Positions 1 through 7,003 of a DNA stretch of 18,799 nucleotides are shown here, in pieces; position 1 is the stretch's first letter; every line of letters begins with the position of its first letter. Position numbers and translations under genes: made by a program. Source of the DNA: an uncultured Lachnospiraceae bacterium (GTDB lineage: Bacteria > Bacillota > Clostridia > Lachnospirales > Lachnospiraceae); NCBI GenBank assembly GCA_902783295.1, contig CACZQT010000101.1, positions 1 through 18,799 of the forward strand, read 5' to 3'. Below the pieces are notes generated by a model. The model was not told the DNA's origin, ran no database searches, and was given only the letters and a program-made list of their open reading frames with translations.

Positions 1-950
1 ATGACCGGCTCAGCCTGGAGGAAGCGATCAGGATCTGGAGCGCCCCTCTGGAAAAGATTTTCCCCAGTCATGCCGGAGAAGGAAAAGAAGCTCTGGACTG
101 CCCTCTGTATAAAGCTGAGGAAGTTTATATCTGCAGGCATAAGACTGCCAAGCCCCGTGTGTTCATTCCTGCGTTCCCCGGAACAAACTGCGAAGTAGAT
201 TCCGCTAAAGCTTTTGAAGCAGCCGGCGCAGAAGCAGTAGTACGGGTTTTCCGCAACCTTACAGCCGAGGATATCCGTGAATCGGTAGATGTTTTCGCAA
301 AAGAAATCGCGCAGTCACAGATCATCATGTTCCCGGGTGGTTTTTCCGCCGGAGACGAGCCTGACGGCTCTGCCAAATTCTTTGCAGCCGCCTTCCGTAA
401 TGCGAAGATGAAAGAAGAAGTCGAAAAGCTCCTTCAGGAAAGAGATGGTCTGGCTCTTGGCATCTGCAACGGTTTCCAGGCTCTGATTAAGCTGGGTCTC
501 GTTCCGAATGGGCGGATCGAAGGCCAGAAAGAGGATTCTCCGACGCTTACATTCAATACCATCGGGCGTCATATTTCCCGTATGAATTACGTGAAAGTAG
601 TCTCCAACAAGAGTCCATGGCTGCAGAGGGCAGAACTGGGCGGCGTGTATGTTAACCCTGCTTCTCATGGAGAGGGACGTTTTGTAGCAGGCGCTGAATG
701 GCTGAAAAAGCTGGTCGAGAACGGTCAGGTTGCAACCAGATACTGTGATCCTGAAGGCAATGTCAGCATGGATGAAGCCTGGAACTCCAATGGTTCTTTC
801 CTGGCAATTGAAGGAATCACAAGTCCCGATGGACGTGTATACGGCAAGATGCTGCATAACGAACGCTTCGGTAAAGGCCTCCAGAAGAATATTGCAGGGT
901 GCCAGACAATGGGGCTGTTCGAGTCAGGTGTTGCATACTTCCTGGATTAA
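1..950 (+). CDS. purL: Phosphoribosylformylglycinamidine synthase (PurL), C-terminal glutaminase part; 5' truncated by window edge
   Basis: This is the 3' end of a single-chain FGAM synthase, the purine biosynthesis enzyme that converts FGAR to FGAM using ATP and ammonia from glutamine. The reading frame is open from base 3, so the gene starts outside the window; the GTG at 159 lies inside it and is not a start. What remains is the end of the synthetase part and a complete class I glutamine amidotransferase domain. FPGTNCEVD opens that domain and is followed by MFPGGFSAGDEP. The nucleophilic cysteine is in LGICNGF (Cys codon 465-467), and SHGEGRF supplies the His and Glu that complete the catalytic triad. 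All key glutaminase residues are present, so the domain should be active. The fused PurL-PurQ architecture is the form usual in Clostridia. The next gene, rpoA, is 241 bases away with its own promoter, so the two are probably transcribed separately. Confidence 0.95.
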   Translation, partial: DRLSLEEAIRIWSAPLEKIFPSHAGEGKEALDCPLYKAEEVYICRHKTAKPRVFIPAFPGTNCEVDSAKAFEAAGAEAVVRVFRNLTAEDIRESVDVFAKEIAQSQIIMFPGGFSAGDEPDGSAKFFAAAFRNAKMKEEVEKLLQERDGLALGICNGFQALIKLGLVPNGRIEGQKEDSPTLTFNTIGRHISRMNYVKVVSNKSPWLQRAELGGVYVNPASHGEGRFVAGAEWLKKLVENGQVATRYCDPEGNVSMDEAWNSNGSFLAIEGITSPDGRVYGKMLHNERFGKGLQKNIAGCQTMGLFESGVAYFLD

Positions 951-959
951 AACATTTTC

Positions 960-992
960 CAGGGAAACACTGATTCAGTCAGTGTTTCCCTG
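960..992 (+). terminator. Stem-loop after purL, probable terminator
   Basis: A perfect 14-bp stem (960-973 paired with 979-992) with a 5-base loop begins nine bases after the purL stop codon. The sequence after the stem is not a clean T-run, so termination may be weak or helped by another factor. Its place between purL and the rpoA promoter supports a role in ending the purine transcript. Confidence 0.6.
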
Positions 993-1066
993 TACGGAAA
1001 TAATTCCTGATCTGGCAAATTTGTTTCAAAAAATCAGAAAAAAGTCTTTTGCAGTTCTGAAAGAAC

Positions 1067-1095
1067 TTGCAACGGGAATGGGATTCTGATACAAT
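1067..1095 (+). promoter_or_regulatory. Promoter of rpoA (sigma-A type, extended -10)
   Basis: TTGCAA at 1067-1072 and TACAAT at 1090-1095 are separated by 17 bases, and TG stands one base before the -10 (an extended -10). This is close to the housekeeping consensus. Transcription should start near 1102, giving a leader of about 90 bases. Confidence 0.8.
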
Positions 1096-1101
1096 ACATA
1101 G

Positions 1102-1150
1102 ATACCCGGATGATGTTCGTTGGGATTATACGAGAGAGTTGTCCGGGTAT
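1102..1150 (+). promoter_or_regulatory. 5'-terminal stem in the rpoA leader
   Basis: A perfect 9-bp stem pairs 1102-1110 with 1142-1150, and a weaker inner pairing (about 1117-1120 with 1130-1133) lies inside it. It begins at the predicted transcription start, so the mRNA would start in a helix. The ribosome-binding site AGGAGG at 1176-1181 remains free. A role in mRNA stability or autoregulation is inference. Confidence 0.45.
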
Positions 1151-1191
1151 TATGCTGAGAGTAAAACAGCTGCACAGGAGGTTGGTTCCCT

Positions 1192-2181
1192 ATGCTGGAA
1201 TTTGAAAAACCCGAAATCCGGATTCTGGATCTCTCGGAAGACAATACGTATGGTAAATTTGTGGCTGAACCTCTGTCCCGGGGCTATGGCACGACGTTGG
1301 GAAATGCGCTGAAACGTCTGATGCTTTCTTCCCTGGCGGGGATCGCCGTAAATCATATTTCCGTTCCCGGGGCGGATCCGGAAACAGGAGTGATTCCCGG
1401 AGTACGGGAAAACCTGGAAGAGATTAAACTGAATATCAAATGCCTCGTCTTCGAGGAAGCTTCCCTTGAGGACTTCCGCGGCGGTATTGCTGCACTGTCC
1501 TGTGACGGAGAAGGTGCTGTTCTGGCTTCCGCCATCGAACTGCCGGCCGGAACCGTAGAAGCAGACAGACCTGGTGTGGTTCTCCTGAATGAAGATCAGG
1601 TGATTGCCCATCTGGACGGAAGCTGCCCGTTTACCATGCAGATGGAAATTTCTGTAGGTAAGGGATATGTAACGGCGGAACGAGCCGGCGCATCCTCTCT
1701 GGAAAACGCTATCCCGATGGACGCTCTGTACTCTCCCGTGGACCGTGTGAATATGACGGTAGAAAATACCCGTGTCGGTAAAATGACGGACTTTGACAGG
1801 CTGATCCTGGAAGTCTTTACCAACGGAGCTCTTTCTCCGCAGGAAGCGGTCAGCACAGCAGCCGAAATGATGAGCGAACACCTGAATCTGTTCCTGGAAC
1901 TTACCAATCATACAGATCACGGTGATCCTCTGTTCGAAGTGGAACCTCAGGAAAAAGTGGACAACTGGAAAGATAAGACCATTGACGAACTTGAGCTTTC
2001 CGTACGTTCCTTTAACTGCCTGAAGAGAGCAGGGATCAGCACAATCGGCGAACTTTGCGACCGCACGGAAGAAGATATGAAGAAGATCCGCAACCTCGGC
2101 AAAAAGTCTCTGGAGGAAATTCTGCAGAAGATCAAGGATCTGGGGCTGACGCTTCGAAGCGAAGGATCCACTGAGGATTAA
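1192..2181 (+). CDS. rpoA: RNA polymerase alpha subunit, solitary and divergent copy
   Basis: The 329-residue protein has the full alpha layout: an N-terminal dimerisation and assembly domain (about 1-235), a linker, and a helix-hairpin-helix C-terminal domain (about 262-325). The C-terminal DNA and activator contacts are kept: R272, N275, C276 and K278 in VRSFNCLK, and GKKS at 303-306, matching E. coli R265, N268, C269, K271 and the 296-299 region. The N-terminal domain keeps YGTTLGNAL and R42 (E. coli R45, needed for beta binding), but the preceding conserved Arg is K41. The nearly invariant VLHEFST-type motif is replaced by ADPETGV at 61-67, and GRGYVPA by GKGYVTA at 156-162. The start is fixed by AGGAGG at 1176-1181. 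Context is abnormal: no rpsM, rpsK, rpsD or rplQ nearby. Codon use is less biased than in ppdK; half of its 26 glycines are GGA or GGG. It may be a second alpha gene or a relocated only copy. Confidence 0.93.
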   Translation: MLEFEKPEIRILDLSEDNTYGKFVAEPLSRGYGTTLGNALKRLMLSSLAGIAVNHISVPGADPETGVIPGVRENLEEIKLNIKCLVFEEASLEDFRGGIAALSCDGEGAVLASAIELPAGTVEADRPGVVLLNEDQVIAHLDGSCPFTMQMEISVGKGYVTAERAGASSLENAIPMDALYSPVDRVNMTVENTRVGKMTDFDRLILEVFTNGALSPQEAVSTAAEMMSEHLNLFLELTNHTDHGDPLFEVEPQEKVDNWKDKTIDELELSVRSFNCLKRAGISTIGELCDRTEEDMKKIRNLGKKSLEEILQKIKDLGLTLRSEGSTED

Positions 2182-2296
2182 AAAACTGAAATAAACCGGA
2201 TTAAAAAAACCGGAGGACGGGAATCAGAGAAGTAAAAAAAGACTCTGACAGCCGATTGTGACATGTACTGATAAGCAGAATACTATAAAAACAATG

Positions 2297-2319
2297 CAGG
2301 AGGGACAAGGTCCCTCCTG
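2297..2319. terminator. Stem-loop between convergent rpoA and DUF5688 genes
   Basis: A perfect 10-bp stem (2297-2306 with 2310-2319) has a 3-base loop. On plus it is followed by TTCATTT; on minus, four bases then a TTTTTA tract. It could stop transcripts from either side, and its poly-T side favours the leftward DUF5688 transcript. Confidence 0.6.
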
Positions 2320-2357
2320 TTCATTTACTGTATCCTGACAGATCTTTCATAACATTG

Positions 2358-2380
2358 CAGCAGACATCGTCTGCTGTTTT
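2358..2380 (+). terminator. Second stem-loop, probable rho-independent terminator of rpoA
   Basis: An 8-bp stem (2358-2365 with 2369-2376) with a 3-base loop is followed directly by TTTT on the plus strand. It sits 177 bases after the rpoA stop and just beyond the end of the convergent gene. It is the better rightward terminator of the two hairpins here. Confidence 0.55.
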
Positions 2381-2404
2381 GAAATTTCAAAGAAAGCTTT
2401 TCTT

Positions 2405-3346
2405 TCAGGTGGCCGGGTGATCTTCCCAGATATGAAGCTCCATTCTCACGGCATCAAAAAAGTACAGAGAATCTGAAAGGATATCTTCCTCTTCCAGGCA
2501 TTCTTTGTTCACCGTAGAAATAAGAGCCTTCAGTTCCGCAGGATCCGGAGCGAGTTCTGCCCGAAGGACAATAACTTCATGCACACTGGACGGCAGTACA
2601 AACACACCTTTCCAGCCTCTCAACCGGCACTGCTCAGAAAGCCATTCCGGGAACAGCAATATACGGGATCCCCAGCGCCTGGAACTGTTGGTCAGTACAT
2701 AGAGCGGGATCTGGCTGTTTTCCCGGACGTTTTCTTTCATTTCCGCCGGAAGTGATTCACCGGTGGCGTTATCCTCACTGAGTAATGCCTGCGTGATATC
2801 TTCCATTGAGCAGAAAAGAAATTCATCCTCGCGAAGAGTATTTTCCATGGCGGAACGATACAATTCCTCCTCAGTAACGCCCCAGCTCTCTATGTTGGCG
2901 GTATGAATAACGGCAAATGCTTCCAGTCCGTTTTTTTCTTTCCAGAAAACAGTATAAAGAAGCAGCAGATCCAGAAAAAACCGATGCGGACATTCCTGCA
3001 TGCGGCGGAAGTTTCGCACGCGGCTGACAAGCACGGGACGAATTTTGTCCCGGATATTTTCCCACAGAAATGATTCCTCCTGAAGAAATTCGAATCCTGT
3101 TTCTGACCGGATCATTTTCAGGGTTTCAGCTAACAGACTGTTCCATTCAGCTCCACTCTGATAGTACGCATATAGATTTTTAAGATTCAGACCCGGTGCG
3201 GAATGCCTTCCGAAAAGCCGTACACAAAGAGAAGGAGATTCCGTGCCGTTATTGTGCAGAAAAGAAACCCGGGTGACCTCAGCCAGGCCAGCGAGCCTCT
3301 GTTCAAGATCCGCCTGCAGTCTTTCGGCGAAATCTTCAAAATTCAT
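2405..3346 (-). CDS. DUF5688 family protein, function unknown
   Basis: I recognise this 313-residue cytoplasmic protein as DUF5688, a family common in Lachnospiraceae whose function is not known to me. Typical features seen are the middle stretch around residues 97-113 ending VSRVRN, the C-terminal block LYVLTNSSRRWG (215-226), which places a return of control-like beta strands before LPSSVHEVIVL (251-261), and a final acidic segment with EEEDILSDSLYFF. There is no signal peptide or membrane segment. The start is supported by AGGAGG four bases upstream on the minus strand (3350-3355). tRNA-Arg lies about 150 bases upstream on the same strand and I see no convincing promoter between them, so the gene may be reached by read-through from the tRNA promoter. 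It is convergent with rpoA. The family call rests on remembered motif patterns. Confidence 0.8.
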   Translation of the reverse strand: MNFEDFAERLQADLEQRLAGLAEVTRVSFLHNNGTESPSLCVRLFGRHSAPGLNLKNLYAYYQSGAEWNSLLAETLKMIRSETGFEFLQEESFLWENIRDKIRPVLVSRVRNFRRMQECPHRFFLDLLLLYTVFWKEKNGLEAFAVIHTANIESWGVTEEELYRSAMENTLREDEFLFCSMEDITQALLSEDNATGESLPAEMKENVRENSQIPLYVLTNSSRRWGSRILLFPEWLSEQCRLRGWKGVFVLPSSVHEVIVLRAELAPDPAELKALISTVNKECLEEEDILSDSLYFFDAVRMELHIWEDHPAT

Positions 3347-3496
3347 AAAACCTCCTGCTGTTTTCAGACAGCAAGAAACAAGCCAATCTTTTACAGATTC
3401 GCTGCAGAGGCTGTTTCGATAGAATAAGGAAATTCCGCAAGGATGGGAAGGGGCGGAACCCGGGACTGCCGATTCCAGGCCGGCAGAAGAAGAGAA

Positions 3497-3568
3497 TGCG
3501 TCTGAGAGGAATCGAACCTCCGCACGCGGCTCCGGAGGCCACTGCTCTATCCACTGAGCTACAGACGC
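3497..3568 (-). tRNA. tRNA-Arg, anticodon CCG
   Basis: Read on minus, a 72-base cloverleaf forms: 7-bp acceptor stem (GCGTCTG with CAGACGC), D-arm GCTC/GAGC, anticodon stem GTGGC/GCCGC with loop CTCCGGA, a 4-base variable loop, and T-arm GGAGG-TTCGATT-CCTCT. The anticodon CCG reads the Arg codon CGG. The discriminator base is A, and the 3' CCA is not encoded, so it must be added after transcription. Confidence 0.95.
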
Positions 3569-3577
3569 ATCGTTTAC

Positions 3578-3605
3578 AGTATAGCAGGTTTTATGGGAAA
3601 ATCAA
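3578..3605 (-). promoter_or_regulatory. Promoter of tRNA-Arg (extended -10)
   Basis: On minus, TTGATT (3600-3605) and TATACT (3578-3583) are 16 bases apart, with TGC directly before the -10. Only nine bases separate the -10 from the tRNA 5' end, so the precursor leader should be about two or three bases. Confidence 0.7.
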
Positions 3606-3628
3606 GTTCTTTTTCCTCTGAAAATAGC

Positions 3629-3657
3629 TTGCACTATTCTGGAATCTGTGCTATATT
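3629..3657 (+). promoter_or_regulatory. Promoter of tRNA-Val (extended -10)
   Basis: TTGCAC (3629-3634) and TATATT (3652-3657) are 17 bases apart, with TGC directly before the -10. Seven bases lie between the -10 and the tRNA 5' end at 3665, so transcription should begin at or within about two bases of the mature end. Confidence 0.75.
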
Positions 3658-3664
3658 CTCCCGT

Positions 3665-3737
3665 GGAGACATAGCTCAGCTGGGAGAGCATTTGCTTGAC
3701 GTGTAAAGGGTCGCAGGTTCGAGTCCTGTTGTCTCCA
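3665..3737 (+). tRNA. tRNA-Val, anticodon GAC
   Basis: A 73-base cloverleaf forms: acceptor GGAGACA with TGTCTCC, D-arm GCTC/GAGC, anticodon stem TTTGC/GTAAA with loop TTGACGT, a 5-base variable loop, and T-arm GCAGG-TTCGAGT-CCTGT. The anticodon GAC reads the Val codons GUC and GUU. The discriminator is A and CCA is not encoded. Confidence 0.95.
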
Positions 3738-3738
3738 T

Positions 3739-3770
3739 CCGGGAGAGCTCTATAGCTCTCCCGGTTTGTT
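3739..3770 (+). terminator. Rho-independent terminator after tRNA-Val
   Basis: An 11-bp GC-rich stem (3739-3749 with 3754-3764) with a 4-base loop begins two bases after the tRNA and is followed by TTTGTT. It lies between the tRNA and the flavodiiron gene, so any read-through to that gene must pass it. Confidence 0.85.
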
Positions 3771-3838
3771 ATGAACGAAAAAATGCTGCAGATGGTCTGC
3801 TGCGGTTATTCATCAACGAAAAGAAAGGAAATGAAAAC

Positions 3839-4999
3839 ATGAAGGTTACGATTTCTGAAGCCGTGAAGTATATCGGAGTGGACGATCTGGATCTGGATCT
3901 TTTTGAAAGCCAGTATGTAGTTCCGGAAGGAATGGCTTATAATTCCTACGTTATACTGGATGAGAAGGTAGCCGTGTTGGATACCTGCGACAGAAGGAAG
4001 TCTGACGAATGGCTGGCGAATCTGGCGGAAGCACTGAACGGCCGGAAGCCGGATTATCTGGTAATCCATCATATGGAACCTGATCATGCCGGAACATTAA
4101 AGCTTTTCCTTGACCGTTATCCGGATACCGTTCTCGTCGGAAACGCCAAGACGTTTTCCATGCTTCCGAACTATTATGAAGTTTCTCAGGAAAAGATTAC
4201 GGTGAAGGAAGGGGAAACTCTTTCCCTGGGTTCCCATACCCTTCAGTTCTTCATGGCCCCGATGGTGCACTGGCCTGAGGTGATGGTGAGCTATGAGAGC
4301 ACAGAAAAAATCCTTTTTGCGGCAGACGCTTTCGGAAAATTCGGCGCACTGGCCAACGAAACGGATGACTGGGCCTGCGAAGCCCGCCGGTATTACTTCA
4401 ACATCTGCGGCAAATACGGTATGCAGGTGCAGGCTCTCCTGAAGAAGGCAGCTGCACTGGATATTCAGGTAATCTGCCCGCTGCACGGACCTGTGCTGAA
4501 GGAGAACCTGGGTTATTATATCGGCCTTTATAATACCTGGAGCAAATATGAAGCGGAAGACCACGGCGTTTTTGTAGCTGTTGCTTCTATTCACGGAAAC
4601 ACCCGCGGGGCTGCTGAGTACTTCGCAGAAAAGCTGAAAGAACTTGGGGAGGAGAAGGTAGCGTTTACGGATCTTACCCGCGCAGATGTGGCTGAAGCAG
4701 TGGAGGATGCCTTCCGTTATGACCGTATGGTACTGATGGCTTCCAGCTATGACGCCGGTGTATTCCTTCCGATGGAAGATTTCCTGAACCATCTCCGCGT
4801 AAAGACCTACCAGAACCGCAAGGTGGCTCTGGTTGAAAATGGTTCCTGGGGGCCTACCGCTGCCAAAACCATGAAGGCAGCTCTGGAAGGAATGAAGAAT
4901 ATTACCATCATGGATCCGATCGTAACGATCCGTTCCGCCGTGAAAGAATCAGATAAGGCGGCCCTGGATGCTCTGGCAGCTGTTGTAAAGGAAGCGTAA
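3839..4999 (+). CDS. Flavodiiron protein (A-type flavoprotein, FprA-like)
   Basis: The 386-residue cytoplasmic enzyme is a class A flavodiiron protein, which reduces oxygen to water and/or nitric oxide to nitrous oxide in anaerobes. The N-terminal metallo-beta-lactamase-like domain (about 1-240) carries the complete diiron ligand set: H78, E80, D82 and H83 in HMEPDH, H144 in MVHWPE, D163 in AADAFG, and H216 in PLHGP. The C-terminal flavodoxin-like domain (about 245-386) has an FMN phosphate loop at ASIHGNTRG. No rubredoxin or flavin-reductase domain is fused, so electrons must come from a separate partner; none is visible here. AAAGGA at 3824-3829 supports the ATG at 3839. The gene starts 101 bases after tRNA-Val, and I find no clear promoter between them. 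Whether oxygen or NO is the main substrate cannot be told from sequence. Confidence 0.95.
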   Translation: MKVTISEAVKYIGVDDLDLDLFESQYVVPEGMAYNSYVILDEKVAVLDTCDRRKSDEWLANLAEALNGRKPDYLVIHHMEPDHAGTLKLFLDRYPDTVLVGNAKTFSMLPNYYEVSQEKITVKEGETLSLGSHTLQFFMAPMVHWPEVMVSYESTEKILFAADAFGKFGALANETDDWACEARRYYFNICGKYGMQVQALLKKAAALDIQVICPLHGPVLKENLGYYIGLYNTWSKYEAEDHGVFVAVASIHGNTRGAAEYFAEKLKELGEEKVAFTDLTRADVAEAVEDAFRYDRMVLMASSYDAGVFLPMEDFLNHLRVKTYQNRKVALVENGSWGPTAAKTMKAALEGMKNITIMDPIVTIRSAVKESDKAALDALAAVVKEA

Positions 5000-5096
5000 A
5001 CGCCAGAAAACACTGCCTGGATTGAGTCAGAAAGTGTAATGGGATCATCTGAAAAGCGCGGGATACTATTTTTCAATCAAGTGAGGGATAATACAG

Positions 5097-5975
5097 ATGG
5101 ACGGGCAAAGAATACTGGCGGAACTGGATGCGATAACTGCGGAAGGAAGCCGGGACAAGGTTGAGGAATTCCTGGTTGAACAGAGCCGCCTGGCTGAGCA
5201 GGAGGGAGACTGGGGAATCCAGATCATGCTTAACAATGAAATGATGGGATTTTACCGGACTACGAGCCAGACGAAACAGGCCATAAAGATTTTTCAGCGA
5301 ACGAAGGAAATCTTTATGGATCATGGACTGATCGGAACAGTTCCGTACGCCAGCACTCTTCAGAATGCAGCGAATGCGTACCGCGTGGACGGGCAGCTGG
5401 AAGAAGCGATCGTTCTTTTTGAAGAAGCGCTTGAGATCTACGAAAAATATCTGGATCCGGGAGATTACCGTTTTGCCGGACTGTTTAATAATCTGAGTCT
5501 TCTTTATCTGGAAAAAGGCGAAACCTGGCGTGCCAGGGAATTTTCTGAAAAAGCGCTGGCTATTATTGAGAAGCTGCCGGATACAACAGCGGATCAGGCT
5601 ACGAATCATGTGAATCTTGCGAACCTTTACTGCCAGACCGGCGAGCTTTCCAAAGCCAGGGAGCATCTTGTCCGTGCGGAGGAGCTTTTCGAACAGCTGG
5701 ACATGCAGGATCCTCATATTTCTTCACTTTGGTCAGCCTGGGGACAGGTACATCTTGCAGATAACGAGCCTGAAGAAGCGGAAGCGGATTTCATGCGTGC
5801 CCGGGAAGAAGTAGAGAAATATTTCGGAAAAAGCCGTCCTTATGCTACGGTAACGCGGAATCTTGCCCTTGCGCTGGAAAGACAGGGGAAGACAGACGAA
5901 GCAAAAGAAGCCATGTCAGAAGCAGAAGAAGTGATGAAGGCTCTTGGCCTGGAGTATTACGCACATAAACTGTAA
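5097..5975 (+). CDS. Tetratricopeptide repeat protein
   Basis: The 292-residue protein is almost wholly alpha-helical repeats. About six TPR units begin near residues 43, 85, 127, 169, 211 and 253. The 42-residue spacing matches the longer kinesin-light-chain type of TPR rather than the classic 34. Clear units are ASTLQNAANAYRVDGQLEEA, NNLSLLYLEKGE and VNLANLYCQTGELSKA. There is no signal peptide or membrane segment, so it should be a cytoplasmic scaffold. The start has a GTGAGGG ribosome-binding site at 5081-5087. It is the first of three genes on the same strand with a DUF4037 nucleotidyltransferase-like protein (71 bases downstream) and a DUF4125 protein, and may hold the other two or their target. 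No clear promoter was found in the 97 bases before it, so it may start within that gap or follow from the flavodiiron gene. Confidence 0.9.
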   Translation: MDGQRILAELDAITAEGSRDKVEEFLVEQSRLAEQEGDWGIQIMLNNEMMGFYRTTSQTKQAIKIFQRTKEIFMDHGLIGTVPYASTLQNAANAYRVDGQLEEAIVLFEEALEIYEKYLDPGDYRFAGLFNNLSLLYLEKGETWRAREFSEKALAIIEKLPDTTADQATNHVNLANLYCQTGELSKAREHLVRAEELFEQLDMQDPHISSLWSAWGQVHLADNEPEEAEADFMRAREEVEKYFGKSRPYATVTRNLALALERQGKTDEAKEAMSEAEEVMKALGLEYYAHKL

Positions 5976-5986
5976 AAAGCAAAATG

Positions 5987-6027
5987 AGGGACAGATCCCG
6001 GGACTTCCTGTCCGGGGACCTGTCCCT
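5987..6027 (+). repeat. Inverted repeat between the TPR and DUF4037 genes
   Basis: AGGGACAG (5987-5994) pairs exactly with CTGTCCCT (6020-6027), and an inner CCCGG/CCGGG pairing extends the stem. TTT follows the stem but is short. It could be an attenuator, an mRNA-processing or stabilising hairpin, or a REP-like mobile repeat; GGGACAG/CTGTCCC ends resemble repeats spread in other genomes. It ends 19 bases before the next start codon. Confidence 0.55.
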
Positions 6028-6046
6028 TTGCATTTCAGGAGGAATA

Positions 6047-6970
6047 ATGAAAGGGCTGGAGCTCTCGGAACTATATTTTTTTGAAGTGGGACGTCCTTCT
6101 ATGACGGAGTATTTTCCGGAGCTGCTTTCAAAGGCAGCCGCCGGGCTCTCCGGAGAAGGTTCTGAATGTCTGGGCTATGATGATGAAATCTCGCGCGATC
6201 ACGATTTCGGTCCGGCCTTCTGCCTGTGGCTTTCAGACGAAGATTATGCTTCCGGAGGGGCCGAACTGGAAAAATGGTATAGCGGTCTGCCGGGTGAATT
6301 CATGGGATTTCCCGCTAGAATTTCAACAGCTATGGCCGGTAAACGTGTCGGACCCATGAGGATTTCCGATTTTTACCGGAAATTTACAGGATGTGCCGGT
6401 CTTCCGGAGCGGGAGCTTCAATGGCTCAGGATTCCTGAACATTTTCTGAGGCAGGTTTCCAACGGCAAAGTCTTTGAAGACCAGAAAGGTGATTTTTCGA
6501 AGATCCGGGAAGGCTATCTTGACTTTTACCCGGAAGAAGTGCGTAAGAAAAAGCTGGCTGCCAGAGCGGTCACCATGGCTCAGTCCGGGCAGTATAACTA
6601 TCCACGGGCTCTGCAAAGAGGAGATGACGGGGCTGCTTTTCTGGCTCTTTCTGAATTTTCAAAAGCAGCTGTTTCAATGGCACATCTTTTAAGCCGGGTT
6701 TATACGCCTTATTATAAATGGATGTTCCGCAGTTTCCGTGAACTTCCTTTGTTTGAAAAAGAGAGGGAATGTCTGGAAAACATAATCCGTCAGCCCCTGT
6801 CGGAGGTAAATACAGACAGGATAGAACGATTCTGCATCCGGATTGTAGAAATCTGGCAAAGCCAGGGACTTACGATGAAAAATGACTCTTTCCTGGAAAT
6901 ACAGGGACAGGAACTGTACAGGCAGATCCGTTCCGATGATCTTCGGAAACTGCATATTCTGGATGGATAA
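6047..6970 (+). CDS. DUF4037 protein with nucleotidyltransferase signature
   Basis: I recognise this 307-residue protein as DUF4037. Near the N-terminus, GS at 38-39 is followed after eleven residues by D51-H-D53, which fits the nucleotidyltransferase fold pattern hG[GS]x(9-13)[DE]h[DE] with two metal-binding carboxylates. The C-terminal half (about 190-300) is helical and resembles the helical parts of kanamycin nucleotidyltransferase-like proteins. This suggests transfer of a nucleotide to an unknown acceptor, but neither substrate nor activity is established. I chose the ATG at 6047 because AGGAGG-like CAGGAGGAA lies just before it. An in-frame ATG at 5984 would read through the inverted repeat and lacks a ribosome-binding site. 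The DUF4125 gene follows after 33 bases. The TPR, DUF4037 and DUF4125 set is one I recall seeing together in related genomes, which is remembered and unchecked here. Confidence 0.82.
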   Translation: MKGLELSELYFFEVGRPSMTEYFPELLSKAAAGLSGEGSECLGYDDEISRDHDFGPAFCLWLSDEDYASGGAELEKWYSGLPGEFMGFPARISTAMAGKRVGPMRISDFYRKFTGCAGLPERELQWLRIPEHFLRQVSNGKVFEDQKGDFSKIREGYLDFYPEEVRKKKLAARAVTMAQSGQYNYPRALQRGDDGAAFLALSEFSKAAVSMAHLLSRVYTPYYKWMFRSFRELPLFEKERECLENIIRQPLSEVNTDRIERFCIRIVEIWQSQGLTMKNDSFLEIQGQELYRQIRSDDLRKLHILDG

Positions 6971-7003
6971 AACAGGCAAAAGATATATAAGCGAGGTAGA
7001 GCT

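Noticed and set aside
1..198. A 65-codon frame at the left edge
   Set aside because: It is out of frame with PurL, whose conserved residues occupy the third frame throughout this stretch.
5984..6046. Upstream in-frame extension of the DUF4037 protein
   Set aside because: It would translate the inverted repeat and has no ribosome-binding site; CAGGAGGAA precedes the ATG at 6047.
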